The translations under genes and the position numbers were made by a program. A stretch of DNA of 31,897 nt, from IMG/VR virus record IMGVR_UViG_3300025424_000027, positions 1 through 31,897 of that record. One strand, given 5' to 3'. The notes below the pieces were generated by a model. That model was not told the origin of the DNA, searched no databases, and worked only from the letters and a program-made list of their open reading frames with translations. How positions within the stretch are numbered: position 1 is the first letter of the stretch; every line of letters starts with the position of its first letter. This DNA comes from a virus. This document shows positions 29,893-31,897 of the stretch, in pieces.

Positions 29893-30939
29893 TTATATCA
29901 ATCTTTCTATAGCAATCATAGCATAGCCCGAAGCAGTTCTAAGTTGAGCAGTAACTCGATACATTCGGTTATTACCATAGTCAGTTATGTAAGCTACTAT
30001 AACATCTCCTTCTTTGGTCATGTAGTTGGAACCGCCAACAAAATACCAAGTACCGGCATTCATAACGGTTCCCCCGGCTACTCCGCTAATACCCGAATTA
30101 TGTCCAATGCTATTTCCAAACAACATTTCGGTGGTTTCGCATAATACACCTAACGAACCGCTAACTGGGCTAATTTGAAGTTGATTATTTGATCCGCCTA
30201 GGTTAGCTACTTGAACGTTTAGGTTATCTAATGATACTTGTGTATTAGCAGAACCATTGTTTAGAGTGGATATTGTCAACGGACCACCTTGTGGACCGGT
30301 TGCACCGTCCATACCTGCCGGGCCAGTAGGACCGGTTACTGTACTATCAGCGCCTGCTGGTCCTGTTGGACCAATATTACCTTGTGGTCCAGTTGCGCCT
30401 GCATTATTTTGCCAGGATAAAGTACCATTACCGTCATCAGCAAGAACTTGTCCTGCAGTACCGTGTGTATATGGAAATGTATAGTTTGGGAATTGTGTAG
30501 TACCGCTACTGTTAAAGGTCCAAGTATTACCATTATTGTTTAATTGTATACTTGTACTATCTAAATAAAGATATGTGTTATATGTTGGGGATGTAGAATC
30601 TGCTAGATTATCTGCTTGACCTATATATGTTTCTTCACTAGAAGCTATCTGTATTTGGCCATAATTTTCACCACCTCCGCTAGCAGTACCACCTGTACGT
30701 ATCAACATGTCATCTGCAGAATACATAACAGCAGGGTCGTTTTGGTTGTAACTAGTACCACTATCAAATCCAAATGATCCAACAGATACGTTACTGCCGC
30801 TACCTATTGCTACACCGCCGGCTGTGATACCATCGTGTACCTTTATAGTTAGTGTACTTGGATCAATCGTTAATTCTCCGGGGGAACCAACATATGATGA
30901 CTGTGTGGTTACATTGTCCTTGCTTACGTATACACGCAT
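29893..30939 (-). CDS. collagen-like tail-fibre protein, paralogue
   Basis: A 348-residue protein from the ATG at 30939, preceded by GGAGG; the frame begins at an upstream TTG that lies in the ribosome site. The N-terminus (MRVYVSKDNVTTQSSYVG, GELTIDPSTLTIKVHDG) is clearly paralogous to the 28580 gene, and both end in AIERLI/SIERLI. A short collagen-like GPQGNIGPTGPAGADSTVTG stretch joins the two. The centre is Gly/Asn-rich. It probably forms part of a hetero-fibre or an alternative tip. Confidence 0.75.
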   Translation of the reverse strand: MRVYVSKDNVTTQSSYVGSPGELTIDPSTLTIKVHDGITAGGVAIGSGSNVSVGSFGFDSGTSYNQNDPAVMYSADDMLIRTGGTASGGGENYGQIQIASSEETYIGQADNLADSTSPTYNTYLYLDSTSIQLNNNGNTWTFNSSGTTQFPNYTFPYTHGTAGQVLADDGNGTLSWQNNAGATGPQGNIGPTGPAGADSTVTGPTGPAGMDGATGPQGGPLTISTLNNGSANTQVSLDNLNVQVANLGGSNNQLQISPVSGSLGVLCETTEMLFGNSIGHNSGISGVAGGTVMNAGTWYFVGGSNYMTKEGDVIVAYITDYGNNRMYRVTAQLRTASGYAMIAIERLI

Positions 30940-30973
30940 AAAGTGTTCCTCCAACTATAAAAATTATTTTGAA

Positions 30974-30981
30974 TATTTATC
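30974..30981 (-). promoter_or_regulatory. late-promoter-like box of the fibre operon
   Basis: GATAAATA on the minus strand, 35 bases before the ATG at 30939. One mismatch to TATAAATA. A spot for late expression of the fibre genes. Confidence 0.5.
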
Positions 30982-31113
30982 GATTACGTACAATTTGATA
31001 AAGTTAGTATTAATTTGCAAATAACTAAAATATAATTTAATTACAATACCAAACTCTCCCCTATATAAACACAATACGTCAATACACCGTGTTATGTTAG
31101 ATTCCTACCGAAT

Positions 31114-31207
31114 ACTGTTACAACACTTGAAACAGTAATAGTAATCCAAATATTACTATTTCTATGACTACAATTGGCAATAATGTCTTTACGACCAATT
31201 GCCAATT
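31114..31207 (-). other. three successive hairpins in a 249-base non-coding gap
   Basis: Downstream of the partial fibre gene the minus-strand RNA can fold three perfect stems: AATTGGCAAT/ATTGCCAATT (31198-31207, 31172-31181, overlapping the stop codon), AATAGTAAT/ATTACTATT (31152-31160, 31137-31145), and ACTGTT/AACAGT (31131-31136, 31114-31119). None has a T-run, so they may be a processing or stability structure rather than a classical terminator. The rest of the gap, 30940-31113, shows only the late box and the ribosome site. Confidence 0.5.
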
Positions 31208-31897
31208 TTGATATTACCACTATTACTACCTAAAGGAGTTATAATCATATGACTTCCTTTAATTGTAGTAACACCTGTACTATTAGCATTAAATCCTACT
31301 TCAGGAATTAGAGTTCCGCCATTACTCCCAACAGTAATAATACCTGTGATTGTATGTGGATAAGTTGTTCCAGAAATGTTAGCATCGTCTACAGTCATTA
31401 AAGTACCGGGGTTTGTTGTATTAAAATACAACATTGTTTGATTTCCCGGACCTTCGGGTATGGTGCTAGTTACCCAGAATTGCATACTAGTAATTGATGC
31501 ATTTCCGCCCATGGCAAATAGACTTTGTTTATTATTAGGACCATTGGCATTAGCGTAATTAAGATCGAATTTATAACAAGTATTAGCAGCAACAGTAATT
31601 CCAACCCCAAATATGCTATAAGCTTGATTAGCAGTAACACTTCCGATAGTGCGATCTGAACCTAAACTATAAACACTTGCTATTCCGGCACCAAATCCAC
31701 TACTATTACCAGTGGGACCAGTTACACCCTGTATGCCTTGTGGACCAGTTGGACCTGTTACTGTACTTGCTGCACCTTGTGGGCCTGTTGATCCAGTGGG
31801 ACCAGTTACACCCTGTATGCCTTGTGGACCAGTTGGACCTGTTACTGTACTTGCTGCACCTTGTGGGCCTGTTGACCCAGTAGGACCAGTTACACCC
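31189..31897 (-). CDS. collagen-like tail-fibre protein, start beyond window
   Basis: The frame enters from the right edge with no start. Gly-x-y collagen repeats ([26 protein letters not shown]) fill the first 65 residues, followed by a beta-rich head ([57 protein letters not shown]) that ends in [20 protein letters not shown]. The head resembles small phage fibre-tip domains. It is the same direction as the other fibre genes and precedes them. An internal Met at 31512 is not the start because the frame is clearly coding upstream of it. Confidence 0.75.
   Translation of the reverse strand, partial: GVTGPTGSTGPQGAASTVTGPTGPQGIQGVTGPTGSTGPQGAASTVTGPTGPQGIQGVTGPTGNSSGFGAGIASVYSLGSDRTIGSVTANQAYSIFGVGITVAANTCYKFDLNYANANGPNNKQSLFAMGGNASITSMQFWVTSTIPEGPGNQTMLYFNTTNPGTLMTVDDANISGTTYPHTITGIITVGSNGGTLIPEVGFNANSTGVTTIKGSHMIITPLGSNSGNIKIGNWS
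31711..31897. repeat. 84-bp tandem repeats coding collagen units
   Basis: The sequence beginning AGTGGGACCAGTTACACC at 31711 recurs at 31795 and, as AGTAGGACC, at 31879: period 84 bases (28 residues), nearly identical at DNA level, more than two copies and running off the edge. Confidence 0.85.

Noticed and set aside
31677-31883. Plus-strand frame rich in Leu, His and Asp at the right edge
   Set aside because: It is the antisense of the collagen repeats in the minus-strand fibre gene; its repetitive content comes from the 84-bp DNA repeat.
31711-31897. Tandem repeats as a CRISPR array
   Set aside because: The units are contiguous coding repeats with no unique spacers.

Overview
The window reads as part of a tailed-phage genome of the T4-related (myovirus-like) type, AT-rich and densely packed, probably an uncultured or environmental phage; the host cannot be named from this sequence. 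Reasons: almost all core genes run on the minus strand in tightly overlapping operons. T4-type late promoter boxes (TATAAATA and close variants) precede several genes. There is a T4 RNase H/FEN-like 5'-3' exonuclease. Collagen-like tail-fibre genes fill the right end, and at least five homing endonuclease genes of three catalytic families are scattered between the others.

Layout from left to right. 1-2.5 kb: an NRDE/TANGO2-type Ntn-hydrolase gene on the plus strand facing a run of small minus-strand hypothetical genes. 2.6-8.7 kb: an HNH homing endonuclease, a DUF2201-type metallopeptidase/VWA gene, a plus-strand island with a Vsr-like (EDxHD) endonuclease and small cargo genes, then the MoxR AAA+ ATPase that is the expected partner of the VWA protein. 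The island is bounded by a direct repeat of the VWA gene's 5' end, so a mobile element appears to have split a MoxR-VWA operon. 8.8-16 kb: hypothetical genes, a second Vsr-like endonuclease, a nucleotidyltransferase, the exonuclease and two tandem SAM-methyltransferase paralogues. 16-27 kb: a 7-deazaguanine pathway spread over several operons (queE, folE, a queD-like gene, a DpdA-type tRNA/DNA-guanine transglycosylase and a GT4-type glycosyltransferase), interrupted by GIY-YIG and HNH homing genes. A group with an L,D-transpeptidase-like enzyme and tiny membrane proteins also lies here. 27-31.9 kb: four tail-fibre/structural genes, the last running off the right edge.

How the parts fit together: FolE, QueD-like and QueE would make 7-carboxy-7-deazaguanine from GTP, and DpdA would insert a 7-deazaguanine base into the phage DNA. 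No queC is visible here. The glycosyltransferase in the dpdA operon could further decorate the base (inference). Regulation looks phage-typical: sigma70-like early promoters (TTGACA, 15-17 bases, TATNNT, often with TGC before the -10) drive minus-strand operons, and T4-type late boxes drive fibres and mobile genes.

The most unusual signal is a shared 5' leader in front of three homing endonucleases of unrelated or distantly related families. Each copy has a late-promoter-like box, an asymmetrically bulged hairpin whose outer stem covaries, and a nearly identical Shine-Dalgarno block. A second notable element is a hairpin before the queD-like gene that can end the fibre transcript and hide the queD ribosome site, while a promoter whose start site falls in its loop would bypass it.
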